Notes under the pieces: generated by a model
Databases searched by the model: none
Told to the model about the DNA's origin: nothing
Seen by the model: only the letters and a program-made list of their open reading frames with translations
Shown here: piece after piece, positions 34,356-46,341 of the stretch
Layout of the letters: every line of letters starts with the position of its first letter
How positions within the stretch are numbered: position 1 is the stretch's first letter
Program-made: the position numbers and the translations under genes
NCBI GenBank assembly: GCA_009602725.1
Contig: WELB01000010.1
Coordinates: 574,535 to 638,534, forward strand
DNA: 64,000 nt
Reading direction: 5' to 3'
DNA from: Spirogloea muscicola
Lineage: Eukaryota > Streptophyta > Zygnematophyceae > Spirogloeales > Spirogloeaceae

Positions 34356-36505
34356 CTAGTCAGCAACAAGGCGAGCATCTGCCCAAGCGGTTCTTATGAC
34401 GCGCTCTACTTCACTAGCTTCTGGATGGAGAATGGAGATTGTTGCCTCTGTTGCGTTTCGCTCATCATGCTGGCTTGCATACAGCCGCACCTGTCAGTGA
34501 ATTAAGGTATCATCAGTTTTTCAAATGAGACGATAATAAGAGAATGCGACAAGCCAACAAAGAATATGTCGCCTTATGAGCACCTATACAGCACAGCAAT
34601 GATGAGCTAAACGACATTTGAATGGGGTCATGCGTTTAACAACAGGTCTTGCAGCTTGCTATTGTCACCAGCATCATCAGCTTATCTGGCATCAAGGGTA
34701 ATATAGAGAAAAGTACTGCTATACTACAGTGAGGAAAACATCAGACTAATCTAAGCACAAGAGAAGCAAATTACTGTTCATTTTGTTTGCTCAATAACGT
34801 GCCTGGTGAGCCTGACAACAGCAGAGGAACTGCGGATTCCGCTCGTCCAGCTCGATGTCTTTCAGGAACCGGAAGTCTATGAAGGATGTGTCAACTGCAC
34901 AAAGCATTTACCCAGGTAAGCAACTCTGCACTTCACTAGCAGCTTCACCAGTACCACGTCCAATTGATGAAGGCAGTACCTTAACTATCTGAAAGTTGGC
35001 AAGACTGGGTACCGTTGCAACTGGTCACTTCAGAGCAACAACACCTGCTGCATTCTTTGCATGAATATGCAAGCACGAGCAACCAGCACGTCACCCTTAT
35101 ACTCTTGCTCTTACCGTCGTCACAACAGGCAACAATGGGAGCAGGTATTGTTGTCCAGCGGATGCCCTGCTGGGTAATTCGCCAAGACGTGAAAGCAATG
35201 CAGCAGGGGCAGAGCTCACGCCGCAACCAACCTAGGATCCTGGTCAAGAGCACGCCTTTTGCTGTGACACGTGAAATGTAAAGGAGCTGAAAACATACTC
35301 AGTGTGCTCGTGCACTTACGAGTTGTGCATGAGCATGTACAACAAAGTCAGTGCTAACTTTCAAGTCATGAAGCCAGATCGCAACATATGTAATTTTCGC
35401 CAGGGTACTATGCGTGAATCAGCCGTACAACATGTCAAGCATCAAGAAGGTGGGGCTATGTCTGTGATAGTAAAGCTCGACATGGCCAGGATGTCAGCAA
35501 AGGTGCAGACGAATGATTACCCATGATTATATGCACATCCCCTGGCAGGTGTCCTGCCCACCCAAAGCGGAGCATTCCTTTGAGCCTCAATCTTCTTATG
35601 CTGTGTATACAGTGCAGAGCTTCAGATATCGAAGCTAGCCGAGTTCGTTTCACAAGGTGCTCGAGATAAGGGCAGCACATGAAGAACGACGCGTCTTGAT
35701 TCATGATTGAAGTGTAGAGCAAACAGGCAGTATTGCTACACGCCAGAAGAGTTTCAGCAGTGGGTTCCACCTTGCACGCTCTGAAAGAGAGATTGATAGA
35801 AGAACAATCAGCACTGTCAGGCAGTTGTGAAAAGTTAACCTTGATGACAGCCAGGTTCTCCATGATGCTGAGGCGGTCCCCAAGGCAGGAGATGCCCATC
35901 TCCCGGAGGTGCTCCTCAGTGAGCTGCATCAGCACGCGGCCCGTGACGCGGTGCTTTTGGAACGTGTCGGCGAGGTAGGACAGGTCCAGCCGATTCAGGA
36001 ACTCCTGCACAACGTGCTCTGTGCTCCAGTCTGCACATGGCGGCAGAGAGGCGGGCCGCACGGCGTGAGGCCGCCTTCACGCCCGCCTGAGACCTTGGGT
36101 TTGCACCGAGCACGACAGAGGCTGTGAAGCTGGAGTTGCAGCAGCTAACAGCGGAGCCCGAGTGCACCATCGCTCGGTGACCAACGGGAAAGTAAGCAAC
36201 ACAGAGGGGTCGCTCTCGACGCAGTGGTCGCGTCGGGTGTGCAGCTCAATGGTCGCCCAGAGCCAGAGCGGCTGCTCGGCCAGCACCGAGCCCCCTTTCT
36301 ATCCACAAGCCCAGCGGACGTCGTTCGTGCCTCGGGAGCTGTTCAGTGTGCGGGGAGGAGGGCGGCGCGTCGGGCTCTCACGGTGGATGACGTCGGGCTC
36401 GAGCATGCGCAGCTCCCGGGCCACCTGCGCCGCGTCCTCGGGCACCATCGCCTGCGGCGCCGGCGCCTCCAGCAGGCTGCTGCCCTCGTCCTCGCCCGCC
36501 GCCAT
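34356..36505 (-). CDS. SAM-domain protein with a predicted PH-like C-terminal domain
   Basis: Exon 1 (36505-36382) starts MAAGEDEGSSLLEAPAPQAM. Exon 2 (36030-35840) joins in phase and encodes a full sterile alpha motif: WSTEHVVQEFLNRLDLSYL, FQKHRVTGRVLMQLTEEHL and MGISCLGDRLSIMENLAVIK. Downstream exons are about 35244-35115 (RRELCPCCIAFTSW, then RITQQGIRWTTIPAPI), 34876-34812 (DFRFLKDIELDERNPQFLCC) and 34490-34356 (VRLYASQHDERNATEATI to the stop). The last three resemble the beta-strand and final-helix layout of PH-like domains (a strand reading RITQQGIRW, then DIELDE, then a helix VERVIRTAWADARL); that is inference. One or more exons between 35245 and 35839 remain unresolved. The function may be membrane-linked scaffolding. 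Confidence 0.65.
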
Positions 36506-38189
36506 GGCGTGCCCTGCGGCAGCCCGAAGCCCGGCGGGCCGGCGCCGCCGCAGGGGGCCGGGGGCTGGCGGCGCAGGCCGCGACGCCGCAGCTCGGCCAC
36601 GCCCGCTCGCTACGGCGACGTGGTGGCGGACGTTGTCGTGGTGGCAGACGAGGTGAAGCCCGGCAATGGCAGTGTGAGGCCAGACAAATAGGAATAGACC
36701 AGGTCTGAACGAGGTAGCATCTCTACAAGGGGGCGATGGCTGTGCGAGGCCAGCCCATGAGTTAAGGATTCCAAGGGCCGGAGAGCATGAACTACACCAC
36801 GCAACTTTCATGGATGGCTGCTCAATATCCAACAGCCGCAAGTCGGATTGACTAGCAGCCCCGAAGGACTCGCCCGGCTAATGGCCAGAGGCGGCAATAA
36901 AAGCACGGCAAGCCCGTGGGTGGTGCTTGCAGATGCGATGCAAGCACCTGAAGTCCTTGTAGCAGGCAAGAAGAGAGCGGCTGAGATAGTCGAGGGCGGC
37001 CGAGGTAGCCAGCCGAGTGCATGAAGATGGAGACGTGGAGTCTACACTATGCGGAGCTGCTGCAGAGCGAGCAGCTAGGTGGCAAGGCAAGGTGGGGGTC
37101 ACAGGCCTGACTTTGGGGGAAAGGGAGCGGTCAAGTGCCCACAGGAGAAAGTCGCTTTGTCTAGAAGGAGGCAGTGGCTTTGAATAGCCAGCCCGACATG
37201 AGTGGACAAGGTGAAGGGGGGAGCCTCACCACGGTAAAGCCAACCAAGAGAAATGGCTATTGCTGATAGCCACTGACTAACCCCTACTCAACAGCCGCAA
37301 GTTGGAGTGAGTAGAAGCAGGTAAGGTCGCCCAGCTGTCATTTTGAGGCAGCAAATCAAGGCACGGCCTGGATTATTGCGGCAAGATCCAGAGATGCGTG
37401 CAACACAACAGGGCCGGCAAGCCGGCGGCAAGATGAGTTCAGCTGCCCAACCTGCTGCCCCTGCAGTTGGCCACCGCTTGTCACGCAAGCCGCTAGAGGG
37501 TGTGGAGCCACCGAGCCCAAACGCCCGTGGACATTAATTGCAAGCAGGAACGAGCTACCAGTGGCTCCGCTGCTGGTAGGTGGGTTTGAGGAGGGGGTGG
37601 CTGTGGATGGCGAGCCCAGTGAACGGTCTTACGGCTAACATGTGCAAGCGCTGGGCTCTGTGACAAATGGCCCAGCCCAATGGACAACGAGCCGCCTTGC
37701 CATATTGTGGAAGCGAGCCGAGTGCTTACAGAAGTGACCCTGAAGGTGGCTCCAAATTGAACGCACTTCAAGGCGATTTCAGGGGCCTGCAGGGGCCTCA
37801 GGGGCACCAGTCCATACAGGGCAGCAACCATGCAACTGCCACCTAGAGTCTGCAAGTTAATGCATGGTATTCCACTGACTGAGAGGAGCCGAGCTCACAT
37901 AAGGGGCCTGTAGATCTACAATGCCACCAGTGCAATAGCCACTTCAGCAGGAGAGCGAGCAAGTCCGCGGCGCCCTGCACGGGTTGGCCAGCTGGTGAGC
38001 CAGCTGTCTCCGTAAGATATGCCGCATGTTCTGCTCAACTGTAATATATTGAAAGTGGGCCTAGCCGTGTCTTATTGCACAAACAAGCACTACAATCAGC
38101 ATGGCTCTCAGCTGCCAGTTAACGACCCTATAGAGAACCTCGGTCGCTTGCAGGTACAGGGAGGGGAGGGAGTACCTGCAGCTAAGCTT
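36506..38189. repeat. repeat mosaic between SAM gene and UTP18
   Basis: No gene is seen. The first 150 bases are GC-rich and probably the SAM gene promoter. Reverse hairpin copies (GGCTGTGCGAGGCCAGCCC near 36737; another near 37180) and tail-module copies (36820-36850, 37278-37312) follow. From 37320 to 38189 the modules are degraded. The last stretch before 38190 is the UTP18 3' flank. Confidence 0.6.
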
Positions 38190-40529
38190 CTAAGCCTCGG
38201 CATAGTGGTGCAATTGATACAGGAGAGCTTGCCCTCGGGCATTGCCAATGGCAAGGTATGCGCCACCTGGGCTGAAGTCCAGCGAGTGCACAAATTGGAG
38301 CGGCGACCTTGACGTTGGCCAGTTGGAGAACACTGTGCCAGAGGGAACATGCACCAACCGTAGCGCGTCCTTGCGCATGTGCGATGCCATGGCCAGGATG
38401 TCTCCGTCGCTGTTGTATTGGAGTGTGTCAACGCTGGTGGTAAGGTTCATCAGCACCTGCAGGTAGAGAGATCAACCACTGGAATGGCAATGAATAAACT
38501 GAAAGAATTCTAGTTACGCACAACAAATTTCCCCTGTAGTTGGCATACAAAGAGAAGTAGCATGCATTACCTTGCTCGGTTCAGAAGTCCCTGCTTGGAG
38601 GATATTCTCAGCATCGTACATGTTTACCACTCCCTGTGCAGAGCCGCAGGCCAAGGACCGGCGGCCCCCCTGCGAGGACAGAGCGAGGGACGTGATCCCA
38701 ACAGAGCCCTCATCTCGCCTCTTATGAATGCAACGTTGCATTCGCAGGTCCCACAGATACATGTCCCCATCGCCGCCACCAGTGACCAGCTCGTAGCCGC
38801 TGCCCGCAAAGGCAGCTGTTCACCACAGGAATGCGGTATGTAAGGAAGAGGATTGCAAGACAGGTCTATCTGTAAGTACCTCTAGCTGACGGTACACGAG
38901 CCATGGCTATCTCGCATACTGCTCAGCCAAAGCCTTTCCTCCTCAAGATCAATAAGGTATAACAACTTGATGGAGTACTGCAAAAGCTGGGCAAAGATGG
39001 GGGTGCGCAGCTTGTGTGCCGTCACCTGTCCGTGCAGTGCCGTTCATCTTGAGGTTGCCAATCCACTGCCAGCTTTTCTGAGACACTAGGACGATGTATC
39101 CATCATTGCCAAGGAATGCGACAACGCCGCTCTGCCCTACGCTTGGCGATGCCACAAAGGACTCCAGGCTCTTCTCTTCCCTCCCGTGGAGAGGCCCGAG
39201 GCGCTCAACCTTGCCTGCTGCAATGTCATAGACATAGAACCACTGCCGCCTCCCGGCAGCAAGGACCTGTATAAACAGTAGTAGCTTGCAGTCAGAGGCT
39301 GCTGGTTGCACCAATGAGCTGCCACCCAGGTAGCTTGACAGAGGAATCTGCTGCAGGGCTCTGCAGATTCAGCAGTCTTGCATTCACCTGCAGGGATCCT
39401 GGTCCAGTGAATGCGGCCTTGTGCACGGGCATGTCCTCCAAAAACACGCTCTGCACCTTTGGGTTCTTCTTTCCATCCACCTGGCTGGTGCAAGGCCAGA
39501 CAGACCGCCTGATGAGAAGCACGCTCGACCAAGGAAGATGTCTAAAGCCCACCAACAATGAGGCTGGCACAGTACATCTCTGACACCCCACTACCATCTC
39601 CAGTATTTCTGATGGAAGCCGTCCTGAAGCCTCGCCTGATGGCCAGCTGCAACAGACTACGTCTATCCACCCACCAGAACGGGAGACCGAGAGTAGCTGA
39701 GGAGTTCAAACGAAGGGGACCTGGAAGAACCGGAGTGTCTTGTCGAGGCCGGCGGTCATGAGCAGCTGTGCGTTGTGGTGGAACTTGACCGTCTGAAAGA
39801 TACAGCGCCAGGGTCAGGAGACCGACCGAAACAGATGTAAGCCGACCGTTGAAAAGGCACTGGCCTTGGACAAGCCCAAGCACCAAAGCCAACCTGGACG
39901 ACGGCCTTGGAGGGGTCTTGGCGGTTGGCGTTGGCCAGGCGCGTGGTCTCCAGCAGGCCTTGCGGCAGTCGACCCCGTCCTCGCGGCGCCAGCAAGGCCC
40001 TCTCTTCCACCCCTTCGTCGCCGTCGCTGGCGCCATCGTCACCGTCACTGCCCTCATCTCCAGCGCGCAGCGACGACGGCAGCCGCCCCGGGCGAGGGTG
40101 CGGCGGCAGGGCCGCCCAGGCAGCCGCTCCCGCGTTCAGGCGCTCGTGCTGCCCGCGCAGGCGCTGCGCGTACTCGGCGCCGCTGAAGCTGGCCTCAACC
40201 TCCGTGCGGCGCAGCTTGCGCAAGCGGGCGGTGTGGGCGACGCCGACGGCCAAGCCCGCGTCTGCCGGGTCCTCCCATGCCGGTCGCCTGGCACCGGGCT
40301 GGGCGCGGTCGCCGTCTTCCGTGGCGTCGCCGGCGCCGTTGCCGTCCCTGTCGAGCCCGGCCTCCGGGGCCGGCGCGAAGGCAAAGAGGCCGCCGCTGCC
40401 GAAGAGCTCCGTCTCCAGGCGCTGCGCCTCGGCGGCGTCTCGAGCCAACTGCTCCTCGGGCGGCTCCGGCACGCCCGTGGCACGCCCGCGCGCCCGCTTG
40501 GGCCGCTGCCCTGCGGCGGCCGCCGCCAT
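38190..40529 (-). CDS. UTP18: U3 snoRNP / small-subunit processome protein UTP18 (WD40)
   Basis: UTP18 is a nucleolar WD40 protein of the UTP-B complex, needed for 18S rRNA maturation. Six exons join in phase: 40529-39894, 39792-39721, 39480-39388, 39266-39026, 38815-38571 and 38456-38190, giving about 517 residues. The N-terminal third is charged and Ala/Gly-rich, with the family segment PAWEDPADAGLAVGVA and RKLRRTEVEASFSGAEYAQR. The propeller includes AQLLMTAGLDKTLRFFQVDG, PVHKAAFTGPGS, GRRQWFYVYDIAAGKVERL, LGNDGYIVLVSQKSWQWIGN, LVTGGGDGDMYLWDLRMQRC and SLDFSPGGAYLAIGNARGQA. It ends with the diagnostic LLYQLHHYAEA. The start is the only in-frame ATG before GC-rich promoter DNA. The divergent partner is the plastid acyltransferase gene. 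Confidence 0.97.
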
Positions 40530-41194
40530 CGCCGTCGCGTGCCTGAAGCAGCGTTCAGAGCGGCCGATGGGAGTGGCATCCGGAGCTTAAACCCCGACCC
40601 CTGCGACCAGGCGGAGCCAGAAGTCAGCTGGGACCAACTGGAGAAAGACGCAACTGGGCGTGGTGGGATAGAGAAGGCGCGCGGAGCGCATGAAATGAAA
40701 GGGAGGCCAATTCAAGCGAATATAGTGTTCAGGCAGAGTCTAGTGCAAATTAAACAAGGCGACATAGTACGGTGGGAAGGAAATGGGGGACGGCTGTATC
40801 AGAATGCTGGAGAAATAGCTCTTCCAATATGAAGAGAAGAAGCCCTGCCAAAAGGAGGCGATGGCTGTGAAAGGCGAGCCCACAGGAGCAAGACGCTTTC
40901 TAGGAGAGGGCAGTGGCTGGCACGCACAGCGTTAGCAAGGACGCGAGGAGTGCGTCGGGGCCCAAGGAGGCGTGCGAGCTGCCGTTGCCGACGTTGCCCA
41001 TGGCAGGCACCGTGCGGTCGCGGCCCCGGTGGCCGCACACGCAGCCTGCTCCCAGGGCTTGGGCTCCGGGTTTTTACCGTGCCCGACTCAGTCTGCGTAG
41101 ACGTGCACGCCTTCGTGCTAGCCATTTGTGGCCACCTGCTTTCGTTACACATACCACTTATCGACGTGCCAGCCTTCGACCGCGAGGCCCCGCC
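40530..41194. promoter_or_regulatory. head-to-head spacer UTP18 / plastid acyltransferase
   Basis: The spacer contains a reverse GCGCACCGCGCGCC-type module (40672-40725, reading GAAGGCGCGCGGAGCGCATG) and reverse hairpin copies near 40857-40885 and 40905-40925. Promoter role is inferred from the divergent starts. Confidence 0.5.
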
Positions 41195-44100
41195 ATGGCT
41201 TCCGCAGTGGCCGCCTCCGCCGCGGCGGCGGCCGCTGCCGCCCGCGCCGCTCCGCCTGCGCCGCTGCCTCCGAGAGCGGCGCTTCTCCGCCGGCCAGCCG
41301 GCGCCGGCCTCGGCCTCCGCGCCAATCGCAAAGTCGGCCGTGCTGGCCTCCGGCTCGGCTTCGTCCCGCGCTGCAAGGCTTCCACTGCGACGACCGAACG
41401 CGGCGCGACGGCCGTTGCTGCCGAAGCGCAGGAGGCGGTGCTGCAACGGAAGCTGCCGGCTGCAGATCCTGCTGCTCCAAACAGTCGCAGCAAGGGCAAG
41501 CCCGAGGCTGAAGGTGGCAAGGCTTGGCGCAACAAGAGCACGGAAAGTGGTGCAGCTCCGTGGGAAGGCGACAGCGGCGGCGGTGGCGGGCCGGTGGGCG
41601 GGCTGCCGCCGAGCCGCGTGCGCACAGTGCGGGACTACTTGAGCAGCACGGGTGACATAGTGAAGCCGGATGGGGGGCCACCGCGATGGTTCACGCCACT
41701 GGACGTGCGCCCGGCCAAGCCTGGCCTTCCACTCCTCTTCTTCCTCCCGGGTACGTCTGCTTTGAGCTTTTGAAACATGCGCTCGCAAGCCCCTGCGATG
41801 CAGCTAAGCGGCAACTTTAACTGCCTGCCAGCTGCACGTCAGCAAAGCCAGGACTTCCTGGCTTTGTTGAGCACTAGCGTCTATAGGAGACGAGAGCAAT
41901 AATCTCTTCGAGCATGCATGAATCTTGTGCAGGCATCGATGGTACTGGGTTGGGCCTGGTCTTGCACCACGAATCGCTTTCGCGGTCTTTGCCCATCCCT
42001 TGCAACCTCTAAGCTACAATCTTGGTTGCCTGTCATGCATTGTATTGTTGTCATTATGCTTCAGTAGCTGGCTTATGACTTTCGTTGTGGATAGATCGTC
42101 AGGATGGCAGCTCTTTCATATTGATGTGCTCTCTCGCGGTCTTGCCCGACGTGGCTGCAATTGCGGTTTTTGACTTGCTGTCTTGCAAATCCTTGGCATC
42201 ATGACTGTGCAGGATGTTTGAGATGAGCTGCCTGAATATACCCACATCGGACCGCACCACATTTGCGGGTAAATGTCTCTCCAAGCCTTGACTTTGTGCA
42301 TATCATCAAGCTGAGTAGACGCTCCTTGAAGATGGTTCCTAGGCTGCAGGAGGGAAGTGTACAGGCATGCATCCCGTTCTGATAAACCGCACCTTTGCTG
42401 ATTTTCGTCTTGGTCAGGTCTAGTAGAGTTGGTGGAACAGAGGCTTGTTGAGGAGTGGAAAAAGGCCCCAAAAAGGCCTCTGTATATCATTGGAGAATCC
42501 TTTGGTGGGACCTTGGCGCTTGCCATTGCTGCTAGGAATCCCTCTATGGACCTTCAGTTGGTGGTCGTCAATCCGGGTAAATGTTGTGCAGATAGCTAAT
42601 GGCTTGGGAATAAGCTGTCCTCCCGCTTGTCAGGCCCTCTGCATACTCTAGGCCCCTCTGTTGTCAGGGTTGCATTGAAGAAGAGATGCTTAGGCAGGAT
42701 TCCAGGCTTTGTCTGATGGGATCGTTATTTCTGCTTGCTGTGCAGCTACCTCCTTTGACCGCACCCCCCTCAAGCCCCTTTTCCCATTGCTGCAGAACAT
42801 TCCTCCTCTACTTTACCGGGTGGTTCCTTTTGCTTTAAGCACAACTTTAGGTAAGCATTACAGCTGTAAAACTTCCGCTCTTAAGGTCCGACTCTAAGCA
42901 TGTGCTGAGCTTGCATCTCATGCAACTATGAAGCCTGAACACATTTTGGTATATGTAGGCGACCCTGTACGGATGGCGGCAGCAGGGTTGGACGGCGAAG
43001 GAGGTAATACTGAGCGGCTGATCAGGATAAGCAGTCCACATGTGTGCTGCTGTGGTAGTGATACTTGAGCAATAGGTAACTGAACGTCAAGACTGGAGGA
43101 ACATAGAGTTGGGCAATGCTGTCGTCGCTCTTGTTTCATGAGTAATATTCTTCTGCTCATCTTGCACCTTTGTGCAATCCTTGGCTATTCACAGGGTTTG
43201 CTAGTGTTGCACCTTGGGAGCGAGCCTTGAAGATACGGGATAATCTAGTGGCTATGCTACCCCAACTTCCCGTATAGTCATTCCTTCATACTTGCAGACT
43301 TTAATCAGTAGTCTGAATATCAGTTACTGGTATGCTGTTCCCAAAGGCAGCTGTGCTGGGAGGTGTGTGTGCCCTGGTTAAATTCCTGCACCTGAAATGT
43401 CGCAGCTTATGGCCGACATACTACCACAAGAAACACTGGCATGGAAATTGAAGCTTCTCAAGGAGGGCCAGGAGTACACAGAACCTCTACTGCCCTCGAT
43501 AGAAAGCCCTATTGTCATTGTTGCCAGGTACGTGGTTTCCATGTGCTCTTTCAGAATGGTGGAAGTGATGAAGCTCCCTCCACTAAGATCAGAATATGGA
43601 TTGGTCAGCTTGTATCTGCTTCACATGTATGACCACGCGTAATGGCATTTGCTCTTGTGGAATTGCTGGAGCCCAATAGCTTACAACTTTAGTAGCACCT
43701 TGGTCTGTGTGCTTGTGCTGGTCAATTGTTGCAGTGGCAAGGATGGCCTGCTCCCCAGTGCAGAAGAGGCCAAGCGGCTGAGGTTGAAGTTGAAGAAATG
43801 CACAGTGCGCAACTACAAGGATGCCGGCCACTCCATTCTCCTAGTAAGTCACCAGTCAATATGCCATGGTTCTCACCAGTCTACATGCGATCGTTCAACC
43901 CTTCCGTGAGGGTTATATTGGTCCTTGCTCCTAGTTGCACTATGTTAGCATGTGCAGGCAACCTTCCAGGGAGACTCCTTCTAGAAAATCTCCTCAACAA
44001 AATAGTGCCAGATTCTCGCATATTATCTGTCCAAGAGCCACCTGCTACTGTTTGTAGCTATGACAAGCTGGTGCCTTGATCTACGAGCTAGCTTCAGGAC

Positions 44101-46341
44101 TGCAACCTTTTGTACTTAGGTACTATTTATGAAGAGTGATCATCTCTTGGTCTATTTTTGGTGGGACAAGATTAGTACCAGATTCTGCAAGGCCATGGCT
44201 TGCATGGGAAGGTATAGAGGAGATATCTCACCTGCGAAGTCATTCTTTCCAGGAGGAGGGCTTAGACCTGGGGTCCCTGATCAAGGGGGTCGGCATGTAC
44301 AAGCGAAGCAGTGGCAAGAGCGATCCAGTGCTTGACTTCGTTCCTCCTTCTCCTGCCGAGGTGTACCGTGGAGGTGGCATTGTCAGGTTTGTAGATTAGC
44401 GTAGCACATGGACTTTGGGAATAGCCTCACATTAGACATCCATAGTTGCAAGCTGAGCAGGATATGTAGTGTGATGCTTCAGTCAATCTCCAAGATTGAT
44501 TGTCTGAGAGAGCAACAGAGACCCCTGCTGCTCCCAATGGTTGCCACTTCAGCGATTCAGTCTATTTAGCGCACACTAATGTGCTTTGTGGAGTTTCTGA
44601 GTCCAGGTTTTTGAGGCAATTGACCAGCCCAGTTTTCTTCTCCACCTGTAAAGAGACTGGCAAAGTGATCCAAGGGCTCAGCCACCTGACAGTCGAACAG
44701 AATACACCGCTCCTTTTTGTCGGCAATCACCAGCTGTTTGCACCAGACCTTGGTGTTCTGGTAGAAGGCGTTCTACGAGAGAAGAACTTACTCCTCCGAG
44801 GCCTGGCACACCCTGCAGCTCTGGGATTTATTGCCAAAGACGAAGAGAAAGGGGGCTCAGAGGAGACGTCATCTGACCAAGGGGGCTTGGGGGACTTCTT
44901 CCGGACTTTTGGTGCAGTCCCAGTATCTGGAAACAGCTTATACAAGCTCCTGCAAAGCAAACAGGCAGCACTGCTCTACCCTGGTGGAGTCCGCGAGGCC
45001 TACAAACGCAAGGTCCCACCCAATATGCTAGACCTGCCATCCTATTGTCCCTTGCTGAAAGCGGGCTCAGTCTATAAAGACCCACCCAAGAAAATCCTTC
45101 TACTTCAGCTACAGCTTTGTCGCTTACATACTTTGATCCCTGCCCTTCCAGCTCTTCCAATCACATCCATGTTCTTTTTGCTAAAAGTTTTAGGCCCTGC
45201 GACTTGCATTTGTCAGGGCGAGGAGTACAAACTCTTCTGGCCAGAGCGACCAGAATTTGTGAGGATGGCTATCAAGCATGGAGCAACAATTATCTCTGTT
45301 GCTGCTATAGGTGCTGATGACGGTCTGCAGGTGCTGATGGAATTTGGGCTCTGTACATGGCCTTGTTGGTCTTCTCATGTTGATGTTGCACTTATTGGTA
45401 ACTCTCTCTTTTTAGGATTAGCTGCTGACTGGGATAGGTGTGCCAGCAAAGCGATTGATATTGAGATTGAGATTTAGATTGATCACAGCATCAAAATTTG
45501 CAGATTGTGTTTGATACGGAGGAGGTGCTGCAGCTTCCTGTCCTTGGAGATCGGGCTCGAAGATCGGCTCAACAAGTTCCCTCTGCAAGGTTCAGTGCCA
45601 TGTTTGGCTGCATACTGGCGCTTTGCTTGTTTGTTTAGTATCTTCTTCCTGGAAGCTTAATGCTATTACAAGTCACTTCTGCATATAACAAGGTTTTTTT
45701 TTGGTAGCTTAATTCTAGTACAAGTCTCTTTATGAACATCTGCATGGCTGCATCATGGAAGTTAGATATTTTGAAGTTTTTGTATGAGTAAGTATTAAGG
45801 ATTGTCTTCGTTTACCTTTCTACTTCAAACATATATACTTGGAATCAGCAGCTTTTATTAACAAGAGGTGCAAAATTCAGGTCGGGCCGATCAACTCGTG
45901 AGGTAGATGAGACATTTGTTGCGCCTATTGTGGCACCCAAAGTACCCCGACGCCTGTACTTTTTATTTGGGGCTCCAATCCAGACAGCAGGCAAGTCATG
46001 TGAAGAAGCTTGGTCCTACATGCGATCATGTTGCACAGGTCTTGCTTCTGCAATGAGAAATGACTGGAGCGTCGTGCTTGACTGGCTTGTCCTGACTGCT
46101 GTGAGTATGATATCAAGGTATTAACTGAGCACTTAAACTTTTATAATCTGCAGGCCTTCAGCATTTACTGAAAGATAAGGAGGGGACTGAAAAACTTTAT
46201 CAGCAAGTCAAAGCGGAGCTTGAGGACGGCCTGTCTTATTTGTTGGAGAAACGGGAGGAGGATCCGTATGATTCATTTGTGCCTCGAGCATTTTTTGAGG
46301 CCACATGGGGTGGTCGTCAAGCCCCAACATTCAATCCTTAG
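41195..46341 (+). CDS. plastid phytyl ester synthase-like acyltransferase (esterase/lipase + LPLAT)
   Basis: Arabidopsis PES1/PES2 make fatty acid phytyl esters and triacylglycerol in chloroplasts during stress and senescence. Fifteen exons join in phase: 41195-41750, 41933-41984, 42213-42268, 42418-42576, 42746-42850, 42959-43003, 43195-43271, 43406-43527, 43735-43843, 44253-44386, 44607-45012, 45217-45330, 45504-45589, 45881-45990 and 46154-46341, about 772 residues. An Ala/Arg-rich transit-peptide-like start (MASAVAASAAAAAAAARAAP) precedes the hydrolase domain: LLFFLPGIDGTGLGL, nucleophile elbow IIGESFGGTLALAI, the Asp motif GKDGLLPSAEEAKRL and the His motif DAGHSILL. The acyltransferase domain has FVGNHQLFAPDLG, LLRGLAHPAALGF, FGAVPVSGNSLYKLL, ALLYPGGVREAYKRK and GEEYKLFWPERPEFVRMA. 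It ends REEDPYDSFVPR. The last intron begins GCAAGT (GC-AG). The gene looks intact. Confidence 0.96.

Noticed and set aside
39849-41788. Long open frames opposite UTP18 exon 1 and the acyltransferase first exon
   Set aside because: High GC removes stop codons on all frames; the opposite strands encode UTP18 and a transit-peptide-bearing acyltransferase with clear homology.
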